The notes: generated from the letters alone by a model not told the origin. Positions 1-9,578 are shown, counted from the first letter of the stretch. The stretch is DNA of 64,000 nt from Bacteroidota bacterium (GCA_016718035.1 JADKEK010000010.1:62001-126000), one strand, 5' to 3'. Translations and numbers: made by a program.

Positions 1-104
1 CCCTCATTTTCAATGCTTTTCTATATTAATTTTGCCATTCTCGCCAAATTTTTTCCTTTTTCCCTTATTTTTGCCCCTCATTACACTAAAAACAATAGTA
101 TAAT

Positions 105-1178
105 ATGTCAATCAACAACATTGTTAGTTTACTTGGAGATAAAGCAGACTACTTACTGAACCACGAATCGAAAACCATTTCCAAATCAGCTATACATGTA
201 CCGGGTGGGGATTTTGTAGACCGTATTTGGGTGAACAGCGACCGCAATCCGCAAGTATTGCGTAACATTCAGGCAATGTATAATACTGGTCGTCTCGCAG
301 GCACCGGGTATTTGTCGATTTTACCTGTAGACCAGGGGATTGAACACAGTGCAGGCGCTTCTTTTGCCAAAAATCCGATTTATTTCGACCCTGAAAATAT
401 TATTGAACTGGCTATTGAAGGCGGTTGTAATGCAGTGGCTACAACCTTCGGGGGACTAGGAATGGTAGCCCGCAAGTATGCACACAAAATACCTTTTATT
501 GTTAAGGTGAACCACAATGAATTTTTAACCTATCCGAATAAATTTGACCAGGTGATGTTTGCTAATGTGAAGTCCTGCTGGGACTTAGGTGCTGCCGCTA
601 TTGGCGCCACTATTTATTTTGGTTCGGATGAGAGCACCCGTCAGCTGCAGGAAGTTTCTGAAGCTTTCCAATATGCTCATCAATTGGGTATGTCTACCAT
701 ATTATGGTGTTACCTGCGTAATCCGGCTTTCAAAAAAGATGGTGTAGATTATCATTTGAGTGCCGATTTAACAGGTCAGGCTAACCATTTAGGGGTTACT
801 ATTGAAGCCGATATCATTAAACAAAAATTACCTGAAAACAATGGCGGTTATTTAGCATTAAACACTAAAGAATCGGCTTACGGTAAAAACGATAAACGCA
901 TTTACGATGAATTAACTTCTTCGCATCCAATCGATTTATGCCGCTACCAGGTGGCAAACTGCTATATGGGTCGCGCAGGCTTGATCAACTCAGGTGGCGC
1001 ATCTACCGGTGCTGCGGATTTAACTGAAGCGGTTACAACTGCAGTAATTAACAAACGCGCGGGTGGTATGGGGTTAATTTCAGGAAGAAAAGCATTCCAG
1101 CGCCCTATGAATGAGGGTGTGGCTATTTTAAATGCCATTCAGGATGTTTATCTTACTAAAGAAGTAACAATAGCGTAA
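105..1178 (+). CDS. fbaB: Class I fructose-bisphosphate aldolase (DhnA/FbaB type)
   Basis: Cytoplasmic glycolytic/gluconeogenic aldolase that interconverts fructose 1,6-bisphosphate with dihydroxyacetone phosphate and glyceraldehyde 3-phosphate through a lysine Schiff base. The 357-aa length fits the DhnA family (about 350 aa). Visible family features are the early PVDQGIEH block, the FIVKVNH segment in the barrel, and the phosphate-binding glycine-rich C-terminus (LINSGGAS, GGMGLISGRKAF). The start at 105 follows an AT-rich leader and there is no better upstream ATG. It is followed 66 bp later by accD on the same strand. No oddities; confident family assignment. Confidence 0.95.
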   Translation: MSINNIVSLLGDKADYLLNHESKTISKSAIHVPGGDFVDRIWVNSDRNPQVLRNIQAMYNTGRLAGTGYLSILPVDQGIEHSAGASFAKNPIYFDPENIIELAIEGGCNAVATTFGGLGMVARKYAHKIPFIVKVNHNEFLTYPNKFDQVMFANVKSCWDLGAAAIGATIYFGSDESTRQLQEVSEAFQYAHQLGMSTILWCYLRNPAFKKDGVDYHLSADLTGQANHLGVTIEADIIKQKLPENNGGYLALNTKESAYGKNDKRIYDELTSSHPIDLCRYQVANCYMGRAGLINSGGASTGAADLTEAVTTAVINKRAGGMGLISGRKAFQRPMNEGVAILNAIQDVYLTKEVTIA

Positions 1179-1244
1179 ACATTACGTTTATCCCTATAAC
1201 ATTTAGTAGTAAATTTGATTTTTCTCAGATAAATAAGGGCAAAT

Positions 1245-2114
1245 ATGTCAGAGCAAAAACCCGATAAAACGAGTTGGTTTAAGCGAAGCAGGAAAGGGAT
1301 TGAAACTTCAACAGAAGAGAAACTCGATACACCGGAAGGTGTGTGGTGGCAATGTCCTGAATGTAAAAAAACAACTACGGCAATAGAATACGAAGAACAT
1401 TTCTGGTGTTGCCCAAGTTGTAATTATCACGGAAGAATTGGCTCCAAACAATATTTTTCGTTGTTTTTCGATGAAGGTAAACACGAGTTATTGTTTGAAA
1501 ATGTGCGTTCGAAAGATGCCCTCAACTTCAAAGACTTAAAACAATATAGCGACCGCCTCAACGAAGCCTGGAAAAAATCGGAATATTCTGATGCCATTAG
1601 TGTTGGTGTTGGACCTATTGAAGGGCATAATGCGGTGATTGCCTGTATGAACTTCGAATTTATTGGTGGTAGTATGGGAACCGTAGTAGGGGAGCGCATT
1701 TCGCGTGGTATCGACTATTGTGTGGAGCATAAACTCCCATTTATGATTATCAGTAAATCGGGTGGTGCCAGGATGATGGAATCGGGATTTTCGCTCATGC
1801 AAATGGCTAAAACTTCGGCAAAACTTACCCTTTTGGCGAAACATCAGTTGCCTTATATTTCATTATGTACCGACCCAACAACAGGTGGTGTTACAGCCAG
1901 TTATGCCATGTTGGGAGATATCAATATTGCCGAACCTAAAGCTTTGATTGGTTTTGCCGGACCTCGTGTGGTAAAGGAAACTATAAAAAAAGACCTGCCA
2001 AAAGGATTTCAAAGCGCGGAATTTTTATTGGAAACGGGTTTTCTCGACTTAATTGTGGAACGCAAACTTTTGAAAAACAAAATTGCGGTTTTATTAGGTC
2101 ATTTCAGAGGGTAA
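1245..2114 (+). CDS. accD: Acetyl-CoA carboxylase carboxyltransferase subunit beta
   Basis: Beta half of the carboxyltransferase of acetyl-CoA carboxylase, which moves the carboxyl group from biotin to acetyl-CoA to give malonyl-CoA, the first step of fatty acid synthesis. The N-terminus has the diagnostic four-cysteine zinc ribbon (CPEC at about residue 37 and CPSC about 19 residues later), followed by a crotonase-like carboxyltransferase core with GGSMGTVVGE, KSGGARMMESG and DPTTGGVTASYAMLGD. The length of 289 aa is typical. It needs AccA, which is not in this window. A gap of about 145 bp with a promoter separates it from rpsO. Confidence 0.97.
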   Translation: MSEQKPDKTSWFKRSRKGIETSTEEKLDTPEGVWWQCPECKKTTTAIEYEEHFWCCPSCNYHGRIGSKQYFSLFFDEGKHELLFENVRSKDALNFKDLKQYSDRLNEAWKKSEYSDAISVGVGPIEGHNAVIACMNFEFIGGSMGTVVGERISRGIDYCVEHKLPFMIISKSGGARMMESGFSLMQMAKTSAKLTLLAKHQLPYISLCTDPTTGGVTASYAMLGDINIAEPKALIGFAGPRVVKETIKKDLPKGFQSAEFLLETGFLDLIVERKLLKNKIAVLLGHFRG

Positions 2115-2200
2115 TTAGCTGATAATCATTAGGTTATAAAAATTGGCCCCTGATTTGCCTGAAAGGGGTGATTGGCAGTGATTAATTCTATGTTTACCAC

Positions 2201-2231
2201 TTTGTTTTTTCATAAATTAGCCTTACCTTTG
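2201..2231 (+). promoter_or_regulatory. Bacteroidota-type promoter of rpsO
   Basis: TTTG at 2201-2204 and TACCTTTG at 2224-2231 are separated by 19 nt, matching the known Bacteroidota sigma consensus (TTTG, about 19 nt, TAnnTTTG). It lies 30 nt upstream of the rpsO start. Confidence 0.8.
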
Positions 2232-2260
2232 CTCCTCAAATATCAAAAAGTAGTAATAAA

Positions 2261-2533
2261 ATGCCAGTAGTAACAGCAGAAAATAGAAAACAGATTTTCA
2301 AAGAACACGGTGGTTCTGAGGCAAATACAGGTTCGGTTGAAGGTCAAATCGCATTGTTTACAGCGCGTATCAATCACCTTACTGAACACTTAAAAGAAAA
2401 TAAAAAAGACTTCGCAACAAAGCGTAGTTTATTAATGTTGGTTGGTAAACGTCGTCGTTTCCTAAATTACTTAATGAAAAAAGATATCGCAGCATATCGT
2501 TCATTAATTGAAAAATTAAATATCCGTCGTTAA
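2261..2533 (+). CDS. rpsO: 30S ribosomal protein S15
   Basis: Small-subunit primary binder of 16S rRNA helices 20-22. At 90 aa it has the normal length and the conserved central GSVEGQIALFTARINHLTEHL segment and the KRRRFLNYL motif near the C-terminus. It sits upstream of pnp, the same rpsO-pnp order seen in many bacteria, but here the two are separated by a terminator-like hairpin and about 280 bp. A good promoter lies just upstream. Confidence 0.98.
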   Translation: MPVVTAENRKQIFKEHGGSEANTGSVEGQIALFTARINHLTEHLKENKKDFATKRSLLMLVGKRRRFLNYLMKKDIAAYRSLIEKLNIRR

Positions 2534-2554
2534 TCAAACAATGATAACAATATT

Positions 2555-2597
2555 GGGCTATGAGGAAAATGTAAATTATCCCGTAGCCCTTTTTCAT
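2555..2597 (+). terminator. Probable rho-independent terminator after rpsO
   Basis: GGGCTA at 2555-2560 pairs with TAGCCC at 2584-2589, with further weak pairing inside, followed by a T-run. It lies directly behind rpsO. The loop is longer than usual. Confidence 0.6.
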
Positions 2598-2811
2598 TTT
2601 TATAAACGCAAACAAAAATTCCCGCAGTAGCAGATTTTCGGCAATCAGATTGAACCGTGTAAATGCGCACTACTGCTTCAAAAAAGACTCAATTTTTTTT
2701 ATTTATAATTATTAACCGGGTTTGGAGTTTGATTAAACCTATTGGTCCCTTAAAACCAACATCCCCAAAAAAATATTTCAAACTCCTGCCTACAAAATTT
2801 CGAACAAAACA

Positions 2812-4962
2812 ATGAAACCAAATCCGATCACAGTCACGATCCCGCTGGGACATGACCGAACGATTACCATCGAAACCGGCAAATTGGCCAAACAGGCAGA
2901 TGGTTCAGTAGTAGTAAAATGTGGTGGCACAATGTTGCTTGCTACAGTTGTTTCTAACAAAGAAGCAAAAGAAGGTGTAGACTTTATGCCTTTAACCGTT
3001 GATTACCGCGAAAACTATGCAGCTGCAGGTCGTTTCCCGGGTGGCTTTTTAAAACGTGAAGCGCGTCCTTCGGAATATGAAATTCTCATTAGCCGATTAA
3101 TCGACCGCGCAATGCGTCCGATGTTTCCTGATAATTACCATGCTGATACGCAAGTATTAGTTACCTTAATTTCACTGGACACAGAAATTTTACCTGATGC
3201 TTTAGCTTGTTTAGCAGGTGCTGCGGCATTAGCTGTTTCTGATATTCCATTTAACGGACCAATATCTGAAGTGCGTGTTGGCCGAATTAATGGCGAATAT
3301 GTGATTAATCCTTCACGTTCTGAGTTAGCAAATTCTGATATCGACATGATAGTTGCCGGTAGCCATAAAGATGTAGTGATGGTGGAAGGTGAATTAAAAG
3401 AAGTGAAAGAAGAAGATATGCTTGAAGCTATTCGTATTGCACATCAGGCAATTCAGGCGCAATGTGAAAAGTTGAGCGAATTAACCCGTTTAACAGGAAA
3501 AGAAACCAAACGCGAATACAATCACGAAACACATGACGAAGAATTAAAAGGTCGTATGTGGAGAGAATTGTATGATAAAGTAAGTGCTGTTGCACACATG
3601 CCTTCTAAAAAAGAAGAACGTGGTGAAGCATTTAAATTGGTGAAAGAAGAATTTAAAGCACAATTTACTGAAGCAGAATTAGAAGAAAAAGGTGCATTAA
3701 TTTCAACTTATTATCACGACATCGAAAAACATGCTATGCGTGAAATGGTGTTAAGTGACCGTCAGCGTTTAGATGGTCGTAAATTAGATGAAGTTCGTCC
3801 TATCTGGGGTGAAGTTGATTATTTACCATCTGCACACGGTTCTGCAATTTTTACACGTGGTGAAACACAATCGTTAACTACGGTAACATTAGGTAGTAAA
3901 ATGGATGAACAGTTAATTGACGGTGTAGTGCATGAAGGCAATTCTAAATTTTTATTACACTATAATTTCCCACCATTTTCAACAGGTGAAGCAAAACCAA
4001 TGCGTGGTTTAGGCAGGAGAGAAGTAGGTCATGGTAATTTAGCCATGCGCGCTATCAAATGGTCGTTACCGGAAGATAATGCTTACACTATTCGTGTAGT
4101 ATCTGATATTTTAGAATCAAATGGTTCATCATCAATGGCTACCGTATGTGCTGGTTCATTGGCATTAATGGATGCGGGTGTTAAAGTAAAAAAACCGGTT
4201 GCAGGTATTGCTATGGGTTTAATTTCTGAACCTAATATGGTGCGTTATGCCATTTTAAGCGATATTCTTGGTGATGAAGATCATTTAGGTGATATGGACT
4301 TTAAAGTTGCAGGAACTGAAGCAGGTATAACTGCAACACAAATGGATATTAAAGTTGATGGATTGAGTTTTGGTGTGGTAAAAGAAGCTTTAGAACAAGC
4401 TCGCAGAGGTCGTTTACATATTTTAGGCGAAATGGCTAAAGTGATGACACAACCTCGTGAAGATTACAAACCACATGCTCCGCGTATTGTTCAAATGCAA
4501 ATTCCAAGAGAATTTATTGGTGCAGTTATCGGGCCTGGTGGAAAAATTATTCAGGAAATGCAGCGTGAAACAGGTGCTGAAATTTCGATTGAAGAAGTTG
4601 GTGAATTTGGTATGATCGACATTTCATCTCCAAATAAAGAATCTATCGACAAAGCAGTAAATCGCATTAAAGGCATTGTGGCTGTTCCGGAAGTTGGTGA
4701 TGTGTACGAGGCTACTGTGAAATCAATCATGCCCTATGGCGCATTTGTTGAGTTTTTACCTGGTAAAGAAGGTTTATTACATATTTCTGAAGTTAGCTGG
4801 CAGCGTTTAGAAACACTGGAAGGTGTTATCAATAAAGGCGATAAGTTAAAAGTGAAATTATTGGAAGTCGATAAAAAGACCGGTAAATTTAAATTATCAC
4901 GCAAAGTATTATTAGACCGTCCGCAAAAACAAGCGTCGGCTAATGAAGAAAATCAAGGATAA
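2812..4962 (+). CDS. pnp: Polyribonucleotide nucleotidyltransferase (PNPase)
   Basis: Phosphorolytic 3'-5' exoribonuclease of RNA decay. The 716-aa chain has the expected order: first RNase PH domain (residues about 10-220, with FPGGFLKREARPSE and SRLIDRAMRPMFP), linker, second RNase PH domain (about 310-540, with LDGRKLDEVRPI, FTRGETQ, SMDLKV-like segment near DMDFKVAGT), a KH domain with GPGGKIIQEMQ, and a C-terminal S1 domain (VYEATVKSIMPYGAFVEFLPG). Full length, no missing motif. It is the second gene of the rpsO-pnp pair and ends in a strong hairpin terminator. Confidence 0.98.
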   Translation: MKPNPITVTIPLGHDRTITIETGKLAKQADGSVVVKCGGTMLLATVVSNKEAKEGVDFMPLTVDYRENYAAAGRFPGGFLKREARPSEYEILISRLIDRAMRPMFPDNYHADTQVLVTLISLDTEILPDALACLAGAAALAVSDIPFNGPISEVRVGRINGEYVINPSRSELANSDIDMIVAGSHKDVVMVEGELKEVKEEDMLEAIRIAHQAIQAQCEKLSELTRLTGKETKREYNHETHDEELKGRMWRELYDKVSAVAHMPSKKEERGEAFKLVKEEFKAQFTEAELEEKGALISTYYHDIEKHAMREMVLSDRQRLDGRKLDEVRPIWGEVDYLPSAHGSAIFTRGETQSLTTVTLGSKMDEQLIDGVVHEGNSKFLLHYNFPPFSTGEAKPMRGLGRREVGHGNLAMRAIKWSLPEDNAYTIRVVSDILESNGSSSMATVCAGSLALMDAGVKVKKPVAGIAMGLISEPNMVRYAILSDILGDEDHLGDMDFKVAGTEAGITATQMDIKVDGLSFGVVKEALEQARRGRLHILGEMAKVMTQPREDYKPHAPRIVQMQIPREFIGAVIGPGGKIIQEMQRETGAEISIEEVGEFGMIDISSPNKESIDKAVNRIKGIVAVPEVGDVYEATVKSIMPYGAFVEFLPGKEGLLHISEVSWQRLETLEGVINKGDKLKVKLLEVDKKTGKFKLSRKVLLDRPQKQASANEENQG

Positions 4963-4982
4963 TTTTTTTTAAAACGAATACG

Positions 4983-5018
4983 ATGGGATGTTGGCAACAG
5001 CATCCCATTTTTTTTTGT
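4983..5018 (+). terminator. Rho-independent terminator after pnp
   Basis: TGGGATG and CATCCCA flank a short loop of about 11 nt and are followed by a run of nine T. It lies 20 nt beyond the pnp stop. Confidence 0.88.
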
Positions 5019-5156
5019 GTTAAGCGGAAGTAAAAATGCGGTTCCACAAATGTTGACCGGTTTAACTATTTATCATTTTTAGGTAAAAAGTGTAAAAGTT
5101 GATAAAATGTCATAACTTTTGTAATTTAGAAACGTATAAATCGTTAAATCACTGAC

Positions 5157-6023
5157 ATGCGCCAACTAAAAATAACCGCCAGCATTACCAGCAGAGAAAA
5201 CGATTCTTTGGAAAAGTATCTCACTGAGATTGCTAAAATCGATTTAATTACGCCTGAAGAGGAAGCCGAATTAGCGCGTAAAATTCGCGTTGGCGATGAG
5301 TTGGCATTAGACAAGCTGACGAAAGCAAATTTGCGTTTTGTCGTTTCTGTTGCTAAACAATATCAGGGTCACGGACTTACCTTAAGTGATTTAATTAATG
5401 AAGGAAATGTCGGATTAATTAAAGCAGCAAAAAAGTTTGATGAAACAAAAGGATTTAAATTTATTTCCTATGCTGTTTGGTGGATTCGTCAATCCATTAT
5501 GTTAGCCATTGTTGAGCATAGCAGATTAATTCGTTTGCCATTAAATAAAGCGGGTAATGTTTCAAAAGTAAATAAAGCAGTTAGTGCTTTCGAACAGGAA
5601 TTTGAACGCGAACCAACATCTGCTGAATTAGCTGAGGTATTACATTTAAAAGATGCAGATGTGAGAGATATTATTGTAAGTAATATTAAACATGTTTCCA
5701 TGGATGCTCCTTTGGGTGGAGATAGTGAAGATGGTTCAATGGCAGAATTTCTGGAAGACAAAGGTGAAGATACACCTGATCATTCATTAATAAATGAATC
5801 GCTGAAAAATGAAATTGCCACAGCATTAAAAGTGTTATCGGAACGCGAAGCAGAAGTAGTAGCTGCGTATTTTGGTATTAATGGATTTACTGCTATGAGT
5901 GTAGATGAAATTGCGCAAAAATTTAGTTTATCCCGCGAACGTGTGCGACAAATTAAAGAACGCGCCATCAGACGTTTGCGCAAAGCAACAACGAGTAATG
6001 TGTTGAAATTGTATTTGGGGTAA
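5157..6023 (+). CDS. rpoD: Primary RNA polymerase sigma factor RpoD/SigA (Bacteroidota short form)
   Basis: Principal sigma-70 factor. The 288-aa length is the usual one for Bacteroidota, which lack the long region 1.1. Visible regions: 1.2 (SLEKYLTEIAKIDLITPEEE), 2.1-2.4 (ANLRFVVSVAKQYQ, DLINEGNVGLIKAAKKFD, FKFISYAVWWIRQSI), region 3, and 4.2 helix-turn-helix (MSVDEIAQKFSLSRERVRQIKERAIRRLR). It would recognise the TTTG/TAnnTTTG promoters seen in front of several genes here. A near-consensus TAACTTTTG box lies at 5112-5120, about 36 nt upstream. Confidence 0.96.
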   Translation: MRQLKITASITSRENDSLEKYLTEIAKIDLITPEEEAELARKIRVGDELALDKLTKANLRFVVSVAKQYQGHGLTLSDLINEGNVGLIKAAKKFDETKGFKFISYAVWWIRQSIMLAIVEHSRLIRLPLNKAGNVSKVNKAVSAFEQEFEREPTSAELAEVLHLKDADVRDIIVSNIKHVSMDAPLGGDSEDGSMAEFLEDKGEDTPDHSLINESLKNEIATALKVLSEREAEVVAAYFGINGFTAMSVDEIAQKFSLSRERVRQIKERAIRRLRKATTSNVLKLYLG

Positions 6024-6117
6024 TTGTTGGGCACACATTAAAGATTATGCAGTTATCATGGCGCTTACATGAATCCTTCTCACTTTGTGATTACCAAAAT
6101 GATTCTCGAAATATAAT

Positions 6118-6275
6118 GTCACCCCTGCCTAGTCAGTCAGGTAAACCTAAAGGGGTTAGTTTGCTCTTCGTTAGGGCTATTATTAAAATAATATCACCCC
6201 TAACGGGGTTGCATGAGTTTCGCTGTCGCACGAAGTTAAAATAATTTCACCCCTGCCTAGTAAGTCAAACCTAAC
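6118..6275 (+). repeat. Diverged, inverted copies of the downstream REP-like array
   Basis: Between rpoD and the tandem array are three segments carrying the reverse-complement of the array core (tcacccctgcctagt, atcacccctaacgggg, tcacccctgcctagt). The motif at 6120-6142 is mirrored by ggtttacctgactgactagg at 6360-6379, so the array is bordered by an inverted arm. I see no credible gene here; a 65-codon open frame over 6047-6244 is made of repeat sequence. Confidence 0.7.
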
Positions 6276-6380
6276 AAGGTTTAATTACGAATAATAATTA
6301 TTACAGATTATAATGACGACATCTAAGTTATATTTCTTAAATAAAACCAACCCCTTTTGGTTTACCTGACTGACTAGGCA

Positions 6381-6970
6381 GGGGTGCCATTATTTTAGAA
6401 AAAATTCACAGCGAATTACAAATCAACCCCGCTAGGGGTGTCATTATTTTAGAAAAAATTCACAGCGAATTACAAACCAACCCCGCTAGGGGTGTCATTA
6501 TTTTAGAAAAAATTCACAGCGAATCACAAACCAACCCCGCTAGGGGTGTCATTATTTTAGAAAAAATTCACAGTAAAGAAAAAACCAACCCCGTTAGGGG
6601 TGTCATTATTTTAGAAAAAATTCACAGCGAATTACAAATCAACCCCGCTAGGGTGTCTTTGAAAAATTCACAGATCATTATTAGAAAAATTCCGCGAATT
6701 ACAAATCAACCCCATTAGGGGTGTCATTATTTTAGAAAAAATTCACAGTGAAGAAAAAACCAACCCCAATCGGGGTGTCATTATTTTAGAAAAAATTCAC
6801 AGCGAATTACAAATCAACCCCGCTAGGGGTGTCATTATTTTAGAAAAAATTCACAGCGAATCACAAACCAACCCCGCTAGGGGTGTCATTATTTTAGAAA
6901 AAATTCACAGCGAATTACAAATCAACCCCGTTAGGGGTGCCATTATTTTAGAAAAAATTCACAGTGAATA
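6381..6970 (+). repeat. Tandem array of about eleven 54-bp REP-like units
   Basis: The unit begins ggggtgtcattattttag and ends aaccaaccccgcta, recurring every 54 bp; about eleven units are visible, with one degenerate unit around 6650-6715. At each unit junction the sequence AACCCC-gcta-GGGGTT-like forms a short palindrome (caaccccgctaggggtg). Variants alternate between gcgaattacaaa, gcgaatcacaaa and gtgaagaaaaaa in the middle. There are no unique spacers and no nearby cas genes, so it is not CRISPR. It lies between converging rpoD and metK. Confidence 0.9.
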
Positions 6971-6977
6971 AAAAAAA

Positions 6978-7013
6978 CAAACCCTGATTGTTTACAATCA
7001 GGGTTTGTTTTTT
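6978..7013 (-). terminator. Terminator of metK (minus strand), possibly bidirectional
   Basis: A perfect 13-bp stem, CAAACCCTGATTG (6978-6990) with CAATCAGGGTTTG (6995-7007), encloses a 4-nt loop. A-rich sequence on the left and T-rich sequence on the right mean it could stop transcription from both sides. Confidence 0.9.
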
Positions 7014-7026
7014 ATTTGCATCAGCA

Positions 7027-8280
7027 TTATAGTTTAAATGCCTTTTTTATATCAGCAACATAATCTGTTTTTTCCCAAGGGAAAAGTTCAACTTTTACTT
7101 TAATACTGCGACCGCTTACATCGGTAAATGTTTTGGTTACAATTTTAGGTTCACGACCCATATGACCATAGGCAGCAGTTTCTGCATAAATTGGCGTGCG
7201 CAATTTGAAACGTTGTTCAATTGCATATGGACGCAAGTCAAATATTTTATTAATTTTTTTAGCGATATCGCCATCTTGCATATTCACTTTTGCTGTACCA
7301 TATGTGTCGATGTATAAACCAACCGGTTTGGCAACGCCAATAGCATAAGCAACCTGTACTAGTACTTCATCACATAAACCTGCAGCAACCATATTTTTTG
7401 CAATATGACGCACAGCATAAGCTGCAGAGCGGTCTACTTTTGATGGGTCTTTACCACTGAATGCACCACCACCGTGTGCACCTTTTCCACCATAAGTATC
7501 TACAATAATTTTTCTTCCTGTTAATCCGGTATCACCGTGTGGACCACCAATAACAAATTTGCCTGTTGGGTTAACGTGTAATACATGTGTGCCATCAAAC
7601 AATTTCTGAATACGTTTTGGCAATAACTTTTTAACACGTGGAATTAATATTTCAGCTACGTCATTTTTAATCTCCGCCAACATTTTTTTCTCTTCAGCAA
7701 AATCATCATGTTGCGTTGAGATAACAATGGTATCAATACGCAATGGTGATTTATCATCAGCGTATTCTATTGTCACCTGACTTTTTGAATCGGGACGTAA
7801 ATATTTCATCACTTTGCCTTCGCGACGAATTTTTGCAAGTTCTATGAGGAGTAAATGGGCAATTTCGAGTGATAATGGCATGTAGTTATCAGTTTCGCGA
7901 CAAGCATAACCGAACATCATACCCTGGTCGCCGGCACCCTGGTCTTCTTTCTTTTTGCGTTCAACGCCCATATTGATATCAGGGCTTTGTTCGTGAATGG
8001 CAGACAAAATACCACATGATTTTGCTTCGAACATATATTCACTCTTGGTATAACCGATTTTAGCAATTACATCACGGGCAATATTCTGCACGTCGAGGTA
8101 AGTTTTACTTTTTACCTCTCCTGCAAGCACAACCTGACCGGTAGTTACCAGCGTTTCACAGGCTACCTTGCTGCTCGGGTCGAAAGCTAAAAAGTTGTCG
8201 ATTAAAGCATCAGAGATCTGGTCCGCAACCTTGTCGGGATGTCCCTCGCTCACACTCTCAGAAGTGAATAAATATGGCAT
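7027..8280 (-). CDS. metK: S-adenosylmethionine synthetase
   Basis: Makes S-adenosylmethionine from methionine and ATP in the cytoplasm. The 417-aa product has the N-terminal FTSESVSEGHPDKVADQISDA-type ATP/methionine motif with the catalytic His, the GAGDQGMMFGYA hexapeptide region, the GGPHGDTGLTGRKIIVDTYGG stretch and the GGGAFSGKDPSKVDRSAAY motif. All hallmark residues are present and the length is slightly above the E. coli enzyme (384 aa). A TATCTTTG promoter box lies about 30 nt upstream of the start; there is no room for a SAM riboswitch in the short leader. Confidence 0.98.
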   Translation of the reverse strand: MPYLFTSESVSEGHPDKVADQISDALIDNFLAFDPSSKVACETLVTTGQVVLAGEVKSKTYLDVQNIARDVIAKIGYTKSEYMFEAKSCGILSAIHEQSPDINMGVERKKKEDQGAGDQGMMFGYACRETDNYMPLSLEIAHLLLIELAKIRREGKVMKYLRPDSKSQVTIEYADDKSPLRIDTIVISTQHDDFAEEKKMLAEIKNDVAEILIPRVKKLLPKRIQKLFDGTHVLHVNPTGKFVIGGPHGDTGLTGRKIIVDTYGGKGAHGGGAFSGKDPSKVDRSAAYAVRHIAKNMVAAGLCDEVLVQVAYAIGVAKPVGLYIDTYGTAKVNMQDGDIAKKINKIFDLRPYAIEQRFKLRTPIYAETAAYGHMGREPKIVTKTFTDVSGRSIKVKVELFPWEKTDYVADIKKAFKL

Positions 8281-8308
8281 GTTTAAGCGTTATTTTTATG
8301 ATGAACGG

Positions 8309-8341
8309 CAAAGATACTTTCTTGGTTCGTAATGACACAAT
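8309..8341 (-). promoter_or_regulatory. Bacteroidota-type promoter of metK
   Basis: On the minus strand TATCTTTG (complement of 8309-8316) is preceded about 20 nt upstream by TTGTG, close to the TTTG/TAnnTTTG consensus. Confidence 0.7.
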
Positions 8342-8456
8342 TATCTGAACATTTGCTTTTAGTATTACACACCCAATCCACCAACGTTATGCGAGAAGGC
8401 TAGAAACTGGTGATGTATGCTGTAAATCAGAGCAATATCACTAAGGCAATTGGTCG

Positions 8457-9518
8457 TTAATGACGGATAGCATTCATCCGCACCCGCGACTTATTAAAAA
8501 TGTTTTGGCCTTTGTCGATGCCCTGGCGAAGTTTCTTTTGTTCTTCTTCAGGAAGCTGAATAATATCATAACATTCCTGTGAACAACAGCCTGCAAATTT
8601 TTCGGCGCAGGTTGGGCATTGAATAAATAACAAATGACATCCCGGGTTAACACAATTGGTATGTGTATCGGCAGGGTTGCCACATTGGTGACAATTGGAA
8701 ATAATTTCATCGCCAATTCGCTCACCTAATCGGTCGTCAAACACAAAGTTTTTACCAATGAATTTATTTTCGAGAGCTTGTTCTTTTATCGTATTGGCAT
8801 AATGAATAATACCACCTTCAATATGATACACATTTTTAAATCCGTTGTGTAACATATAAGCACTTGCTTTTTCGCAACGAATGCCACCGGTGCAATACAT
8901 GATAATCGGTTTATCTTTTTTATCCTTTAACATGTCGGCAGCCATTGGTAATTGTTCGCGGAAAGTATCACTCGGAACTTCAATCGCATTTTTAAAATGA
9001 CCTACTTCATATTCATAGTGATTACGCATGTCAACAATAATGGTATCAGGGTTTTCCGACAATTGATTATAAGCATCCGCAGTCAGGTATTTCCCTTTAT
9101 TTTGCATGCTGAATGAAGGGTCGTTAATGCCATCAGCTACAATTTTTTCACGCACTTTTATTTTTAAAACAAAAAACGATTTGCCATCGTCATCAACAGC
9201 AACATTTAATCGCAATTGTTTTTCACCGGTAACCGGGTCGGTAAATTGTGTTGAATGCACAACACTATTTATATATTTTTTAAAATTGTCAAATTGTTCA
9301 ACCGGCAAACTCATTTGCGCATTAATACCTTCATGTGCAACATAAATTCTGCCCATTACACCTAATGGTGATAAGTCGGCAAATAATGTATCGCGAAATA
9401 ATTTTGGATCTTCAATCGGAAAATATTCATAAAAAGAAACAGTCATTCTTTTTTCATCCGATTCCAGCATACGCTGTTTGAGTTCCTTGTGGGAAATTCT
9501 GTTGTATAATAAAGCCAT
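8457..9518 (-). CDS. trhO: tRNA uridine(34) hydroxylase TrhO (rhodanese-domain protein)
   Basis: Oxygen-dependent hydroxylase that forms 5-hydroxyuridine at tRNA position 34. Over 353 aa it has the family order: N-terminal acylphosphatase-like fold (FYEYFPIEDPKLFRDTL), central rhodanese domain with VDMRNHYEYEVGHF and the active-site loop YCTGGIRCEKASAYM, and a C-terminal cysteine-rich segment (CHQCGNPADTHTNC, CPTCAEKFAGCC) typical of the longer family members. A TACCTTTG promoter box lies at 9571-9578. Monocistronic, divergent from the secreted protein gene at 9695. Confidence 0.93.
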   Translation of the reverse strand: MALLYNRISHKELKQRMLESDEKRMTVSFYEYFPIEDPKLFRDTLFADLSPLGVMGRIYVAHEGINAQMSLPVEQFDNFKKYINSVVHSTQFTDPVTGEKQLRLNVAVDDDGKSFFVLKIKVREKIVADGINDPSFSMQNKGKYLTADAYNQLSENPDTIIVDMRNHYEYEVGHFKNAIEVPSDTFREQLPMAADMLKDKKDKPIIMYCTGGIRCEKASAYMLHNGFKNVYHIEGGIIHYANTIKEQALENKFIGKNFVFDDRLGERIGDEIISNCHQCGNPADTHTNCVNPGCHLLFIQCPTCAEKFAGCCSQECYDIIQLPEEEQKKLRQGIDKGQNIFNKSRVRMNAIRH

Positions 9519-9570
9519 AGTAGAAATTTTGTTTCCCGTTACAAGCGGGGTGAAATCTCAATAAACGGTG

Positions 9571-9578
9571 CAAAGGTA
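9571..9578 (-). promoter_or_regulatory. -7 box of trhO promoter
   Basis: TACCTTTG on the minus strand, 52 nt upstream of the trhO start, matches TAnnTTTG. Confidence 0.6.

Noticed and set aside
6047..6244. 65-aa protein next to rpoD
   Set aside because: The frame consists of the repeat core and has no ribosome-binding or homology support.
6381..6970. CRISPR array
   Set aside because: The 54-bp units abut one another with no unique spacers, and no cas gene is near. It is a REP-like tandem repeat.
8281..8456. SAM riboswitch in front of metK
   Set aside because: The promoter box lies about 30 nt from the start, leaving no room for an aptamer.
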